Of a DNA stretch of 64,000 bases, positions 9,099-19,172 are shown in pieces; position 1 is the stretch's first letter; every line of letters begins with the position of its first letter. The stretch is from Granulosicoccus sp045106195. GTDB taxonomy: Bacteria > Pseudomonadota > Gammaproteobacteria > Granulosicoccales > Granulosicoccaceae. The stretch covers positions 248,001-312,000 of the forward strand of contig JBGCEH010000006.1 in assembly GCA_045106195.1 (NCBI GenBank), written 5' to 3'. A model generated the notes under the pieces. It did no database searches, was not told the DNA's origin, and saw only the letters and a program-made list of their open reading frames with translations. A program made the position numbers and the translations under genes.

Positions 9099-10229
9099 CT
9101 ATCGCTGCGGCTCGGCCACACTTGTCAGCTCGCGAAGTAACGTCGTTGCAAAAACCCCGGGGTTCAACGAAAACGCCAGCTCAAGTGCATCATCTGCTAC
9201 CCATTGATGCGTCAGCAAGTTGGCCCTTGCGCGTAATGCTCGTCTTTCCTGAGCCAGTCCTGCGCGTTCCATACCTTCGCAAAGACCAGCCAGGGGTTGC
9301 AGGTGCACAGCTTCGAATTCTGCACATTCAGCCGTGGCAGGTGAACGACCTCGACCCCACCAGGGTGCACTTGGATGAATATCAAAATCGCGAAGTCTGT
9401 CGTCGAGTGATGGGCCATCAGTTGTCTGATCACAGGCTTTATCGCCTGTAGTAAAAAAACTTCGACTACCATCAAGGACGGCGGGTTCGCCCTCAAGCAA
9501 GCACTGCCAGCTACCACCACGCACACGCGCTGCACAGACGGTATTGAACACCGCACTGCGCGCCGATGACAACCACAGACTGCGTTGTTGACGCGAGCAC
9601 CGTTTACGCGGGCGCGCAAACCATTGTTTCGCACGCTGAAGGTTTTGCGCCCCATACCCAAAACGCTGGGCACCGATGTAGCTCGGAAATCCCTGTGCGT
9701 CGATAACACTGATGCGGTTATCAACATCTGTCCTGAGTGAGTGCTCATGCCCTTTATCGGCCTTCACGTTACGTAGCGTTATGACAAACCGATTGCATCT
9801 GTGAGCACCCCGCTTGAGCTTGCGGGCGTGCCGCACGCTGTGCTGGAGGCGCAAGGATTTCACATAGCCTCCGGAGGCCTCCCACGCGGCGTGTTGAGCA
9901 TGATTGAACTGATGCACCCATTGTTCAAATACCGTTGAATCATTCACCGTTCTGACACTGAACCACTGGCTGGACACGGAATGCCTGTCTTTCAGGCCAC
10001 ACAAGCCGACGTCTGCAGAGCTTACCGCATAGCGCTCCTGCAATATGCTCAACACCTCATCGGTGTTCATGGCTGTTTTTTCGATTTGCAGATACAAGTG
10101 TTCACCACTACCTGAAAATTCGATGTCCAGCACCTCATCAACCCGGAAATCAGCCGCTTGCTGCTTTAGAATCGCGCTGAACAAGGGCTCACCATGTGCA
10201 GTGGGTGGATCAGTGATATCGGGGTTCAT
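9099..10229 (-). CDS. truD: tRNA pseudouridine(13) synthase TruD
   Basis: This enzyme modifies U13 in the D-arm of tRNA-Glu. The motif GLCGLKDRHSVSSQWFSVR holds the catalytic Asp81, equivalent to Asp80 of E. coli TruD. Further family blocks are NRFVITLRNV and GFPSYIGAQRFGYGAQNLQRA. The length of 376 residues matches the family. The ATG at 10229 has a short Asp/Pro-rich leader before the first conserved strand. It diverges from glpE over 127 bases that must hold both promoters. Confidence 0.93.
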   Translation of the reverse strand: MNPDITDPPTAHGEPLFSAILKQQAADFRVDEVLDIEFSGSGEHLYLQIEKTAMNTDEVLSILQERYAVSSADVGLCGLKDRHSVSSQWFSVRTVNDSTVFEQWVHQFNHAQHAAWEASGGYVKSLRLQHSVRHARKLKRGAHRCNRFVITLRNVKADKGHEHSLRTDVDNRISVIDAQGFPSYIGAQRFGYGAQNLQRAKQWFARPRKRCSRQQRSLWLSSARSAVFNTVCAARVRGGSWQCLLEGEPAVLDGSRSFFTTGDKACDQTTDGPSLDDRLRDFDIHPSAPWWGRGRSPATAECAEFEAVHLQPLAGLCEGMERAGLAQERRALRARANLLTHQWVADDALELAFSLNPGVFATTLLRELTSVAEPQR

Positions 10230-10356
10230 TGAATGCGCAGTTACGGTTTAGGGACACCTGGAAGGACCAGGCTTTGGTCATGCGAACACATATGCAGAAC
10301 CAACAGGGCTTTCTGACGGTACAATAGCGTATTACTTAACCGGAAAAGAGTTTGCC

Positions 10357-10680
10357 ATGTCACGATACGCTCGTCTCAGCTGCGATGATGCCTACCAGCT
10401 GCTGCTCGATGGTCCGGTAAACATCATCGATATCAGAGATGAAGAAAGCTTCAAGGCGGGACATATTACTGATGCATTGCACATGGACAACTCGGCAGTT
10501 CAGGCCTTCATTAACGATGCAGATACCGACATTCCACTTATCGTGTGCTGTTATCACGGCAACATGAGTCAGAGCGCGGGCGCCTATCTGGCCGAAAAGG
10601 GGTTTGATGTGGTTTACAGCCTCGATGGCGGATTTGCCGAATGGTCTGCCAAGTTCCCCGACGATTGTGAACCTGACTAG
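10357..10680 (+). CDS. glpE: Thiosulfate sulfurtransferase GlpE (single-domain rhodanese)
   Basis: A 107-residue single-domain rhodanese that transfers sulfane sulfur from thiosulfate to an acceptor such as cyanide or thioredoxin. The active-site loop CYHGNMS carries Cys65, the same position as in E. coli GlpE. The family start (ISCxxAYxLL) and the NIIDIRDEESFKAGHI motif are also present. It is a single gene here and is not next to glycerol-phosphate genes as in E. coli. Confidence 0.92.
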   Translation: MSRYARLSCDDAYQLLLDGPVNIIDIRDEESFKAGHITDALHMDNSAVQAFINDADTDIPLIVCCYHGNMSQSAGAYLAEKGFDVVYSLDGGFAEWSAKFPDDCEPD

Positions 10681-10928
10681 CCGACGCAGGTCTCATATCC
10701 AGGCAAGTAACATCGCATTGACCCGGTGTGCAAAAACGTTTGACAAAGGAGGTTCGACACACGGTTTAACGATTGGACACAGGCATGTAACATTTTCAAG
10801 GAAGCACAGATTTACACTGCCTGTCTAATAATGGCCAAATGCGTATGCTGAGGTTTCGGCAATGTCTATGTATGGCCGATACATCATGCGAAAACAGGAA
10901 GATTACTCATCCTCCAGGGAACACCCAG

Positions 10929-12821
10929 TTGACTCGACGCCCGACCACCTCTTTAACCTGGCTTCACCTTCTTGCGCTGTTGGCTGCGATCACTGCCAGC
11001 CTGGTGTCGACAATTGCTCATGCGCGCACAACACTGGTTATCAAGGGTGTGGAAGGCAGGCTTGCCGAAAATATCCGCCTGCTGGTTACCCAGCCACCAG
11101 AACGAGACAGTCAGCGCCAATTCAGGCGCTATATTGATGGACTTCCCGAACAAGTCATCACCGCTCTAAGCGCTTATGGCTATTACTCAGCTGAAGCGTC
11201 AATCAGCGTTGACGAGATAGCGCCTCCCGCCCGGAAAAATGGGGCAGAGAAAGTGGCAGGCAAAATTGGTGAGGCCATCAAAGGCAAACCTGAAAATAAA
11301 GCCAAGGCCGGCGCTAACAATTCGAAGGCGCTCCCAGAGCCCACCTCAATCACACAAGTCACCGTTACGGTCACACCAAACAAGCCTGTCACCATTCAGG
11401 AGCTGACGCTGGATGTCGAGCTGCCCGGTGAAAATAATCGTGATTTTGACGAGGCACTGGCAAACGTCCGTGCGCAACTTGCACAAGGCAAGGTCTTTGT
11501 CTCTGCCGACTATGAATCGGCTAAATCCACGCTGCTGACAAGAGCACAGGATCTCGGTTATTTCGATTTTGAATACACCAGCACCGAGGTACGTGTCAGC
11601 CGCCGGGCCAACTCGGCGAAGATTTCCCTTCAGGCGGCTGCCGGAGAACGCTTTACCTTTGGGCAAATCCTGTTCAAGCAGCGCACGTTCAGCGAGACAT
11701 TCATGAATCGCTGGGCACCGTTTACCTCGGGCGATCCTTATCAGGCGCAGCTTATTGGCGAGCTGACGCAGAATCTGCAGAGTAGTGGCTACTTTTCCAG
11801 CGTACGGGTCCGGCCGTTGATTGATCCCAGGTATGAACAGACGGTACCGATTACCGTCGATCTGACTCAACGCGAGGAAAATCAGGTTGCCATCGGTCTT
11901 GGTTATTCAACTGATACAGAGATACGTACCAAGCTCACCTGGGGCCGACCTCTGATCAATTCACGAGGGCACTCTGCCGAATGGGGCATCGAGGTATCGC
12001 GCTACGTGCAAAGTGCAAGCTTCGCTTATCGAATCCCGAGGGACAAACAGCCACTGTTCAACTACTGGGGCATCGAATACGGACTTAAAAACGATCAGCG
12101 AGAAGAATTTGACAGCTTCCTCAGTACCTTGAACTTTCAACGCGTCACACGCACGCCCAGAGGCTGGGATGAATCGATCTTTCTCAGATGGGAGCGAGAA
12201 CGTTCAGAACCGGGCGGTGTCCCGCTCGAATCCGATCTCGTGATGCCCGGTGTGAGTTATTCGCGAAACCGCAGTAAAGGCAAGCCGTTTCCGACGTGGG
12301 GGCAGGCGATTAATTTTCAATTGATGGGTGGATCGGAAAGCCTGCTATCGAGTGTCGATTTTCTGAAAATGGTTGGCAGGTTTCGCTATCTGAGAGCCAT
12401 AAGCGACAGGAACACTATTATCGCAGCGGTACAATATGGTGCAATCCGGTCAAATGACTATGAACGCGTGCCACTCTCACAACGCTTTTTTGCCGGCGGC
12501 GACCGTACCGTGAGGGGCTTTGCATTTCGAGAAATATCACCGCGAACGCCCGAACCTGAGAGCGAAGCCGTGGGCGGTCGTTATCTGGAGGTGCTGAGCC
12601 TTGAATACAATTACCGCTTTGTCGATAACTGGAGTGGCGCATTGTTTGCCGATGCAGGTCGTGCGTTTAATCGATTTGATGTGGGATACAGCGTAGGTGC
12701 AGGCTTTGGTGTACGTTGGCAATCACCGGTCGGGCCGTTTCGTCTCGATATAGCAGCGCCTGTCAGCGACAACGATACGGGTAGTGTTCGCGTGCATATC
12801 TCTCTTGGATCCGACTTCTGA
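10929..12821 (+). CDS. tamA: Translocation and assembly module outer-membrane protein TamA
   Basis: An Omp85-family protein that acts with TamB in assembly of outer-membrane proteins. A signal peptide (hydrophobic core LTWLHLLALLAAITASLV, cleavage after AHA) is followed by POTRA domains (to about residue 320) and a 16-strand beta-barrel ending in the terminal Phe of SLGSDF. Upstream ATGs at 10839 and 10872 would put 20-30 odd residues before the signal peptide. The TTG at 10929 is preceded by AGGGA at eight bases and gives a normal n-region, so it is preferred, with moderate certainty. A Lys/Ala-rich insertion (about residues 100-140) interrupts the POTRA region. tamB follows after five bases. 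Confidence 0.9.
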   Translation: MTRRPTTSLTWLHLLALLAAITASLVSTIAHARTTLVIKGVEGRLAENIRLLVTQPPERDSQRQFRRYIDGLPEQVITALSAYGYYSAEASISVDEIAPPARKNGAEKVAGKIGEAIKGKPENKAKAGANNSKALPEPTSITQVTVTVTPNKPVTIQELTLDVELPGENNRDFDEALANVRAQLAQGKVFVSADYESAKSTLLTRAQDLGYFDFEYTSTEVRVSRRANSAKISLQAAAGERFTFGQILFKQRTFSETFMNRWAPFTSGDPYQAQLIGELTQNLQSSGYFSSVRVRPLIDPRYEQTVPITVDLTQREENQVAIGLGYSTDTEIRTKLTWGRPLINSRGHSAEWGIEVSRYVQSASFAYRIPRDKQPLFNYWGIEYGLKNDQREEFDSFLSTLNFQRVTRTPRGWDESIFLRWERERSEPGGVPLESDLVMPGVSYSRNRSKGKPFPTWGQAINFQLMGGSESLLSSVDFLKMVGRFRYLRAISDRNTIIAAVQYGAIRSNDYERVPLSQRFFAGGDRTVRGFAFREISPRTPEPESEAVGGRYLEVLSLEYNYRFVDNWSGALFADAGRAFNRFDVGYSVGAGFGVRWQSPVGPFRLDIAAPVSDNDTGSVRVHISLGSDF

Positions 12822-12826
12822 TCGTT

Positions 12827-15800
12827 ATGGAGAACATTGACACGACTATGCAAGCGATTGCCAGACCACGCCGTTCGTGGGCAAAGCGCATCACTCGCGC
12901 TCTACTCTGGACCGTACTAATTCTGTTTTTGCTGATGCTCCTGATTCTTGGCGCAGTGTATTGGCTGGCAGGCACCGATTCAGGTTTTGCCCGTGTGAGC
13001 TCGCTGGCCAACGAGCATGTTGCCGGGCTCAGCATCGATGCGCCCACCGGAAATCTGCGCGACGGGATCAGTGCAGAGTCGGTCAGCTTTACCAATGAGT
13101 CGATAGACATCAAGGCAACATCGTTAAGCTCCGGTTGGCAATTAGGCTGCCTGACGAGAAAACGCTTTTGTCTGGATGACTTGCATATCGAGGCGCTCGA
13201 TATTGCCACCAAGACTGAGGAAGCCGTAGAGCCTGCAGAACCTCGTACAGGGGCCATCGAACTACCCGATATTGCACTACCCATTGATATCAGCATCAGC
13301 GATATCACCATCGGTACCGTCCGCTTTCAGGCTCCGGGTGACGCGCCGCTCCAGATTATCAACGATATCCAGTTAAGCGCCAGCACCGATGCATCTAAGG
13401 TCACGATAGCCAACGTCTCCCTGGCCTATCAACAATTCACGACAGGTCTGGCAGGCACAGTTGACTTGCATGATGAATACCCCGTAAATCTTATCCTCGA
13501 CGTCAATGCCGATGATGTGTTGCCGGACACCGTGCCCGAAGGCAATGGTGCACAAGCCCTGCAGGTTGATGTACAACTGAGTGGCTCACTAGCCAACCTA
13601 GTGATTGATACCACTATTAGCGGGGTTGCCGATGTTACTCTGAATGCAACGGTTCAACCTTTGGAACTGAACCTGCCAGCCACCTTGTCCATTGCCAGCG
13701 ACTCCCTGGGCTGGCCCATCACCTCGAAAACTCAAGTGCTCGCCAGTGGCACACGCATCAAAGTCTCTGGCGATATGGACGACTACGCGTTTTCACTCAA
13801 CACGAACATCACCGGGGAACAGGTACCGGAGACGGGTATTCGTATTTCAGGCGTTGCCAATACGGAGCGCGTGACACTTCCCGACATTGATATAAAGACG
13901 TTGGGTGGTAGTGCAGAGGGTACGGCACTGGTCTCTCTGGCCGAGCCCATGGTGTGGACTACTGGCTGGCGCATGAATAACATTGATCCGTCACTTCAGG
14001 TGCCGGATCTGAAGGGGTCACTCAACGGGAACATTCAGGCCAACGGCACGGTGTCCTCCGGCAAGTGGTCACTGAATCTGGACTCGGCGACCATTGATGG
14101 TGTGCTCCGGGAGCTGCCTTTCAAACTGGATGCAAAACTTGCCAAGGGACTCAACGACCTGTGGGTCATTCAGCATGTCAGTCTCAATAACGACCGCAAC
14201 CAGCTGAAGGCACAAGGTATTGTCGGAGACACGCTGGATATAAAGGCCGATATCAATTTGCCACAACTGCAGAACTTCATGCCCGGGCTTGCCGGCGGCT
14301 TTGATGTAAAGTTGCTTGTCGACGGCGCTGTGCGCGCTCCACACGTCGTTGTTGATGCAACGGCTGACGTCTTGCGCTTCAACGATATCCTGGTTCAGTC
14401 TCTGGCAATCAACGGTGACATAGAAGAGCTGTTCATTCAGGACAGTTCACTAGAAATCGATGTGGATACCGTAAGAATAGGTACAAACACGATTAGTAAT
14501 ACAGCTTTGACCCTGCAAGGCAAACGTACTGATCACCAACTCACACTGAAGGCCGATGGGCCACAACAAACCACTATCGACCTAGCTCTCAGTGGCGATC
14601 TGGATGACGCCATGAACTGGACAAGCTTGCTCGAAAAGGTGCAGGCGGCATTGCCGGGCCATGCGCTCAATCTGGAAGAGCCTGCAGCCATTGCCTGGCA
14701 AAATGCCGATCAGCGCGTTAGCGTATCGCCACATTGCTGGCGCATTAACGAAGCATCGAACCTGTGTTTACAGGATGAATTCAATACCGATGCTAACGGT
14801 GAAACCAATATCACACTGGACAGCTATGCGCTTGAGCAACTCAATGCCTTCTTGCCGGAAGATACGCGCGTCGGGGGCGATTTCGCTGCCAATGTTGCCC
14901 TTCGTTGGGGTGAAAATGGCCCCGACGATAAAAGCGCCAGGGTAGCTGCTACTATCGATGATGCTACTGTCAGTACCGTCGATGGCTTTGGCGACCCGGT
15001 GGAGTTTGGCTACGACACCATAGCACTGGATGCCGACGTTGCCCCTGACGATGTCAGCGCCGATCTCACTTTGAGTTCGCAACGCTTGGGGGACGCTGCG
15101 ATAACCGTACAACTCGACCCTTCCAATCCCGACAGCGCAATCGATGGTTCGATAGCACTGGATGGCCTGCAAGTGGAGATTGCCAAGGCTTTCCTTCCCG
15201 ACTTCGATGAAGTCAGCGGTACGCTCAGTGCCGAGGGCCAGATAGGCGGCACACTCACCGCGCCTGAATATAACGGCAATATCATCCTGGCATCACCGAT
15301 ACTACAGGCCGAGATTCTGCCGCTACCCATCACTGGCGGCAATATCATTGCGCGCATCAATGGCCAGAGTATGACGTTGGATGGACAGATTCTCAGCAAC
15401 GAAGGCCGCATTGTCGTGGGCGGGCGTGGCTCACTCGATCCGCAGAACTGGAGTGCCAACGTCACACTCAAAGGGGAACAACTCAATGTTCAAAGTGATC
15501 CCCTGCAAAGCTCCATTGTCAACCATGATGTGAGAATCGAAGCTAACGCGCGCAGAGTTTCTGTAACCGGTGATATTGATATTCCGCTTGCTGTTATCGA
15601 TGTAGCCGAGCTACCACAGGGTGCAGCCACGGTATCCAGCGACGTGGTTATCATCGAGGATATTGAAGAGGAAGCAGTACCTGTCGACGTAAATTCCAAT
15701 CTCAACACTAACGTGGCACTGGATGTATCACTCGGCGATGAGGTATCGCTGTCCGCCTATGGCCTGACCGCTAACTTGACCGGTGATATGGACGTCAGGA

Positions 15801-16414
15801 TACGCGGTGCGAGGCCTCCACAGCTTGGCGGTGAAATTCGTGTGGTTGACGGTATATTCAAAAAATATGGTCAGGATCTCCAAGCCAATGGCCAGATCAT
15901 TTTTGTAGGCCCGGTTGAAGGCACACGTCTGGCTATCGATGCCGTACGGGAAATCGAAATTGAAGAACGCACAGCGGGTTTACGCATTCAGGGAACTGTT
16001 GCCACACCTGAAATAACACTGTTCACCGATCCATCGGATAAATCCCAGGACGCCATCCTGTCCTACATTATCCTGGGAAGGGACATCAACGAGGCCAGCG
16101 ACCAGGAAGCCGATCTGTTGCAAACTGCAGCACTGGCACTGGCCGTAAAAGGCGGAAGTAGTATCGGGGGTGGCGTTGCGAACGCGTTGGGCGTAAAGGA
16201 ATTCGGTCTGGAGACACGTGGTAGTGGCGACAATACGGAACTGATAGTCAGTGGACGAATCAACGATCGATTGCTTTTGCGTTACGGTCGTGGTGTGTTC
16301 GATGCGCAAAACACGCTCTACTTGCGCTACGACCTGACGAAAAAGCTCTATCTGGAAGCTGCCACCAGCGCTGTACAAAACGCGGCAGATCTGTTTTATT
16401 CGTTTTCATTCTAG
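12827..16414 (+). CDS. tamB: Translocation and assembly module inner-membrane protein TamB
   Basis: A large periplasm-spanning protein of 1195 residues, anchored by one N-terminal helix (about residues 24-48), that partners TamA and is linked to phospholipid transport and outer-membrane assembly. Most of the length is short repeated beta strands forming the groove typical of AsmA/TamB proteins. The C-terminal DUF490 domain is recognisable from about residue 850 to the end, including LSYIILGRDINEAS and the final strands ending in FYSFSF. The ATG at 12827 lies five bases after the tamA stop; an ATG at 12848 is an alternative. Confidence 0.93.
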   Translation: MENIDTTMQAIARPRRSWAKRITRALLWTVLILFLLMLLILGAVYWLAGTDSGFARVSSLANEHVAGLSIDAPTGNLRDGISAESVSFTNESIDIKATSLSSGWQLGCLTRKRFCLDDLHIEALDIATKTEEAVEPAEPRTGAIELPDIALPIDISISDITIGTVRFQAPGDAPLQIINDIQLSASTDASKVTIANVSLAYQQFTTGLAGTVDLHDEYPVNLILDVNADDVLPDTVPEGNGAQALQVDVQLSGSLANLVIDTTISGVADVTLNATVQPLELNLPATLSIASDSLGWPITSKTQVLASGTRIKVSGDMDDYAFSLNTNITGEQVPETGIRISGVANTERVTLPDIDIKTLGGSAEGTALVSLAEPMVWTTGWRMNNIDPSLQVPDLKGSLNGNIQANGTVSSGKWSLNLDSATIDGVLRELPFKLDAKLAKGLNDLWVIQHVSLNNDRNQLKAQGIVGDTLDIKADINLPQLQNFMPGLAGGFDVKLLVDGAVRAPHVVVDATADVLRFNDILVQSLAINGDIEELFIQDSSLEIDVDTVRIGTNTISNTALTLQGKRTDHQLTLKADGPQQTTIDLALSGDLDDAMNWTSLLEKVQAALPGHALNLEEPAAIAWQNADQRVSVSPHCWRINEASNLCLQDEFNTDANGETNITLDSYALEQLNAFLPEDTRVGGDFAANVALRWGENGPDDKSARVAATIDDATVSTVDGFGDPVEFGYDTIALDADVAPDDVSADLTLSSQRLGDAAITVQLDPSNPDSAIDGSIALDGLQVEIAKAFLPDFDEVSGTLSAEGQIGGTLTAPEYNGNIILASPILQAEILPLPITGGNIIARINGQSMTLDGQILSNEGRIVVGGRGSLDPQNWSANVTLKGEQLNVQSDPLQSSIVNHDVRIEANARRVSVTGDIDIPLAVIDVAELPQGAATVSSDVVIIEDIEEEAVPVDVNSNLNTNVALDVSLGDEVSLSAYGLTANLTGDMDVRIRGARPPQLGGEIRVVDGIFKKYGQDLQANGQIIFVGPVEGTRLAIDAVREIEIEERTAGLRIQGTVATPEITLFTDPSDKSQDAILSYIILGRDINEASDQEADLLQTAALALAVKGGSSIGGGVANALGVKEFGLETRGSGDNTELIVSGRINDRLLLRYGRGVFDAQNTLYLRYDLTKKLYLEAATSAVQNAADLFYSFSF

Positions 16415-16507
16415 TGATGCCCATCGCAGCCAAGCCTGTCGTGGTATACCTGTCACAGGCTATCGGTACTTTCGTGCCTCAGGACAACTGATATGACAAG
16501 AACGTAG

Positions 16508-17665
16508 ATGAGCACAACCCCCGAACATCTTTATATTGATACAACACAGGCACTTGTTGAGCTGTGCGCGACGCTGCGCACGCGTCCCTACATCGCTATC
16601 GATACCGAATTTCTGCGCGAACGTACCTACCGCCCGGAATTGTGCCTGGTTCAAGTCAAACATGAAGAGCTACTTGCCTGTATCGACACCATCGCCATCG
16701 AGCAACTCGATGCTCTGGTCGATTTGCTGATGGACGACACCGTCGTCAAAGTGTTTCACGCAGCCTCCCAGGATCTGGAAATATTTTATCTAATGTGCAA
16801 AGCGGTTCCAAAGCCGATCTTTGATACTCAGATAGCGGCCCCTTTGATGGGTTATGGCGAACAGATAGGCTACGGCAATCTGGTCAAGGAGCATCTGGGA
16901 ATCGAACTAGCCAAAACCCACACGCGCGCAGACTGGACGCGCCGCCCCTTGCCCGAGAACCAGATTAGCTACGCGCTGGATGATGTCATTTATCTGGAGC
17001 AACTGTACGTAGACATGTTCAGGCAACTCACTGATCTGGAGCGCATGAGCTGGCTGCAACCTGAATTTGCAGAATGGGAAAACCCCGAAAAATATGATCA
17101 ACCAGCTGGCGAGCGCTGGAAGAAGATCCGCAATATTCAGCGATACAAAGGCGAGTCTCTTGCGATTATTCAAGATATGGCCAAGTGGCGTGAGATAAAA
17201 GCCCGCGAGCTCAATCAGCCACGCAACTGGCTGCTAAAGGACGATATCCTGCTGACTCTGGCACAGCAGCGTCCCGACAGCGATAAGGAGCTGGATCATA
17301 TTCGTAGCCTGGACAGAAAGACTCGAGAACGTTTTGGCAATGAATTATTAGCCATCATAGCCAATGGACGTGGCGCAACCCCTGAACCGCTACCGCCTTT
17401 TTCAAAAAAACAGAAACTTAATGCCACCAATCTTGCCAGATTGCAGCTGCTCAATGCCTGGGTCCATCAACGCGCACACGAACTCAACATTGCACCAGGA
17501 CTTCTGGCACCCCAGAAAACACTGGAGAAAATGGTCACCGGTGACGGACGTAGCGCGCTTAAAGGGTGGCGTGATCCTCTTTTAGGGGCAGATCTGGCCG
17601 CGCTGCTGGAGGGACGGGCTTCATTGATCAGTGCAAAGGCCGGTTTGGAACTGGTTGAGCGCTAG
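16508..17665 (+). CDS. rnd: Ribonuclease D
   Basis: A 3'-5' exoribonuclease of the DEDD family that trims tRNA and small-RNA 3' ends. Exo I is IDTEFLRERTY (Asp32 and Glu34), Exo II is VKVFHAASQDLEI and Exo III is YALDDVIYLEQLY. An HRDC domain follows (about 205-290). The length of 385 residues is normal. An imperfect dyad with arms AGCCTGT and ACAGGCT (16433-16461) separates it from tamB. It appears to be a single-gene unit. Confidence 0.95.
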   Translation: MSTTPEHLYIDTTQALVELCATLRTRPYIAIDTEFLRERTYRPELCLVQVKHEELLACIDTIAIEQLDALVDLLMDDTVVKVFHAASQDLEIFYLMCKAVPKPIFDTQIAAPLMGYGEQIGYGNLVKEHLGIELAKTHTRADWTRRPLPENQISYALDDVIYLEQLYVDMFRQLTDLERMSWLQPEFAEWENPEKYDQPAGERWKKIRNIQRYKGESLAIIQDMAKWREIKARELNQPRNWLLKDDILLTLAQQRPDSDKELDHIRSLDRKTRERFGNELLAIIANGRGATPEPLPPFSKKQKLNATNLARLQLLNAWVHQRAHELNIAPGLLAPQKTLEKMVTGDGRSALKGWRDPLLGADLAALLEGRASLISAKAGLELVER

Positions 17666-17700
17666 ACTTCCTGTCGGGTAAGACCGTTATGCATGATTAA

Positions 17701-17727
17701 TCGTAACAATGTAAAAATTTGTTACGA
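17701..17727. promoter_or_regulatory. Perfect inverted repeat, possible operator
   Basis: Two nine-base arms, TCGTAACAA (17701-17709) and TTGTTACGA (17719-17727), are perfectly complementary around a nine-base AT-rich spacer. There is no T-tract after it, so it is not a typical intrinsic terminator of rnd. It lies 36 bases after the rnd stop and 233 bases before the next gene. The 18-base centre-to-centre arm spacing is suited to a dimeric regulator. The regulator is unknown. Confidence 0.4.
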
Positions 17728-17959
17728 GGCTATCAATTGTGCCGCCAGAAAACATGTGAAACCTGCCGAGGTCTGCCAAACCCTTCTCATTGTAATGATA
17801 TGTTTGTCACAGTTCTTTTCCTCTGGTGATTGACAGCAGATCTCAGCAGTTGATAATTCCAGACAAGCGTAAATGATGATCCGGGCAAACAACGATAAAG
17901 CCGTTCGTTTGCTCAGCAAGGGCTAGCCAGCCCACAAGCCCTTTCACAAGAAGCATCTT

Positions 17960-19054
17960 ATGTCTCAATATCATCAGATTCTGATACTGCCACTGATTGC
18001 ATTGGCACTATCCATTCTATTTCCTCTGTTCACCAAGGACCTCTCGCTGTCAAATAGTTGGAAGAGCCGGCGACGTCGACGAATTATTCGTGGGCGTATT
18101 GCGGTCGTCGCCTTGTTACTTGCCACTGTCTTTACCGAATTATTTCCAATCGAAGGCATGAATATAGTCATTCAGGGCCTGTTTTTCACAGCGCTGATCA
18201 TGATCCCTGCATGTATTGTTCACTGGGTGCTATACACACGGCATGGCGATGGTCGGGATGAGGAAACTTCCCAAAACAATCGAAGCTCAGATTACGACAA
18301 TGCTTCAATTGCAGAAGCCCCAGCACCTACCGGCAAAAAAAGAGTAAAGCGTACCAACAGCCAAGGATTGCGCCGGGCATCAGGCACTGCTTCCTCGAAG
18401 CGATCCGATACAGATAAAGATTCTCCAAAAGCGCCCGATTTAACCGTTTTTGCAAATAAAGCAAATTCTTCTAACGGTCCCCACGCAGAAACCGATACCT
18501 CACGCGACGTTCAGGAGCAAATGGCGCGAGTCTCCAAATTTGTTCAGTCTCACGATCTGGATTCACGAGGCTTCGTTGCGCCTGATGACGAAGACCCGGG
18601 CGAGGCGGCAAGAAAGAATCGGGGAAGCAAGGTGGTCGAGGACAAGGCAATGATTCCTTCAGCAACCAGTCCTTCAGATATTTCCAAGCTCAGCACCGGG
18701 CAAATCTCTGAACTGGTTGCATCGCTGACAAAAGACAAAAGCCGACTCCAAAGACTGGTTATTGCCCAACAGGCATCCATTGAATCTGAACGCGAAGCCC
18801 ATGATCAGACACGCACATTGACGCGCGATGCTATCAAGGTGATGCGTAGTGCGCGTACCGCCCAGAAACACGCCGAAAAACTGGCCAGACGTGAGCGTGC
18901 CGAGAGGCAGCGTGTTGAAGCCCAGTACAAGAAGGTAGCGGCTTCCCTTCGCAACGCCATGTCAATCATAGAGAAACGAAAGGCTGCGGAACGTTCAGGC
19001 GATGCTATCCCTACGCTCAGAACTGCCAGCGTGGCGGACAAGGCTGTGTCTTGA
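17960..19054 (+). CDS. Unrecognised membrane protein with C-terminal coiled coil
   Basis: I do not recognise this 364-residue protein. The N terminus has three hydrophobic segments (about residues 6-24, 47-66 and 70-95) separated by a very basic loop (SRRRRRIIRGR). A long polar, probably disordered region (about 100-255) is rich in Ser, Asp and Lys. A strongly charged Arg/Lys/Glu/Ala-rich coiled coil follows (about 255-345: ISELVASLTKDKSRLQRLV, then ARTAQKHAEKLARRERAERQ). The layout suggests a membrane-tethered scaffold. The gene has its own 294-base upstream region containing the dyad at 17701, and no functional neighbour points to a role. Confidence 0.75.
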   Translation: MSQYHQILILPLIALALSILFPLFTKDLSLSNSWKSRRRRRIIRGRIAVVALLLATVFTELFPIEGMNIVIQGLFFTALIMIPACIVHWVLYTRHGDGRDEETSQNNRSSDYDNASIAEAPAPTGKKRVKRTNSQGLRRASGTASSKRSDTDKDSPKAPDLTVFANKANSSNGPHAETDTSRDVQEQMARVSKFVQSHDLDSRGFVAPDDEDPGEAARKNRGSKVVEDKAMIPSATSPSDISKLSTGQISELVASLTKDKSRLQRLVIAQQASIESEREAHDQTRTLTRDAIKVMRSARTAQKHAEKLARRERAERQRVEAQYKKVAASLRNAMSIIEKRKAAERSGDAIPTLRTASVADKAVS

Positions 19055-19172
19055 TGAGTGCCTGAAATCCGGTCCAGGATATCAACGATCAAAATCCGGG
19101 GTATACGTAAGGCGCTTGTGGGTGTACCTTTGCGGTCCCATTTTGATTTGAATATCGAGCGTACGTCCCGCA

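Noticed and set aside
10839..10928. N-terminal extension of tamA from the upstream ATG
   Set aside because: It would place 30 unconserved residues ahead of a normal signal peptide; the TTG at 10929 has a better-placed ribosome binding site.
16433..16461. AGCCTGT/ACAGGCT dyad between tamB and rnd
   Set aside because: The seven-base arms are 15 bases apart with no T-tract, so evidence for a terminator or operator is too weak for its own entry.
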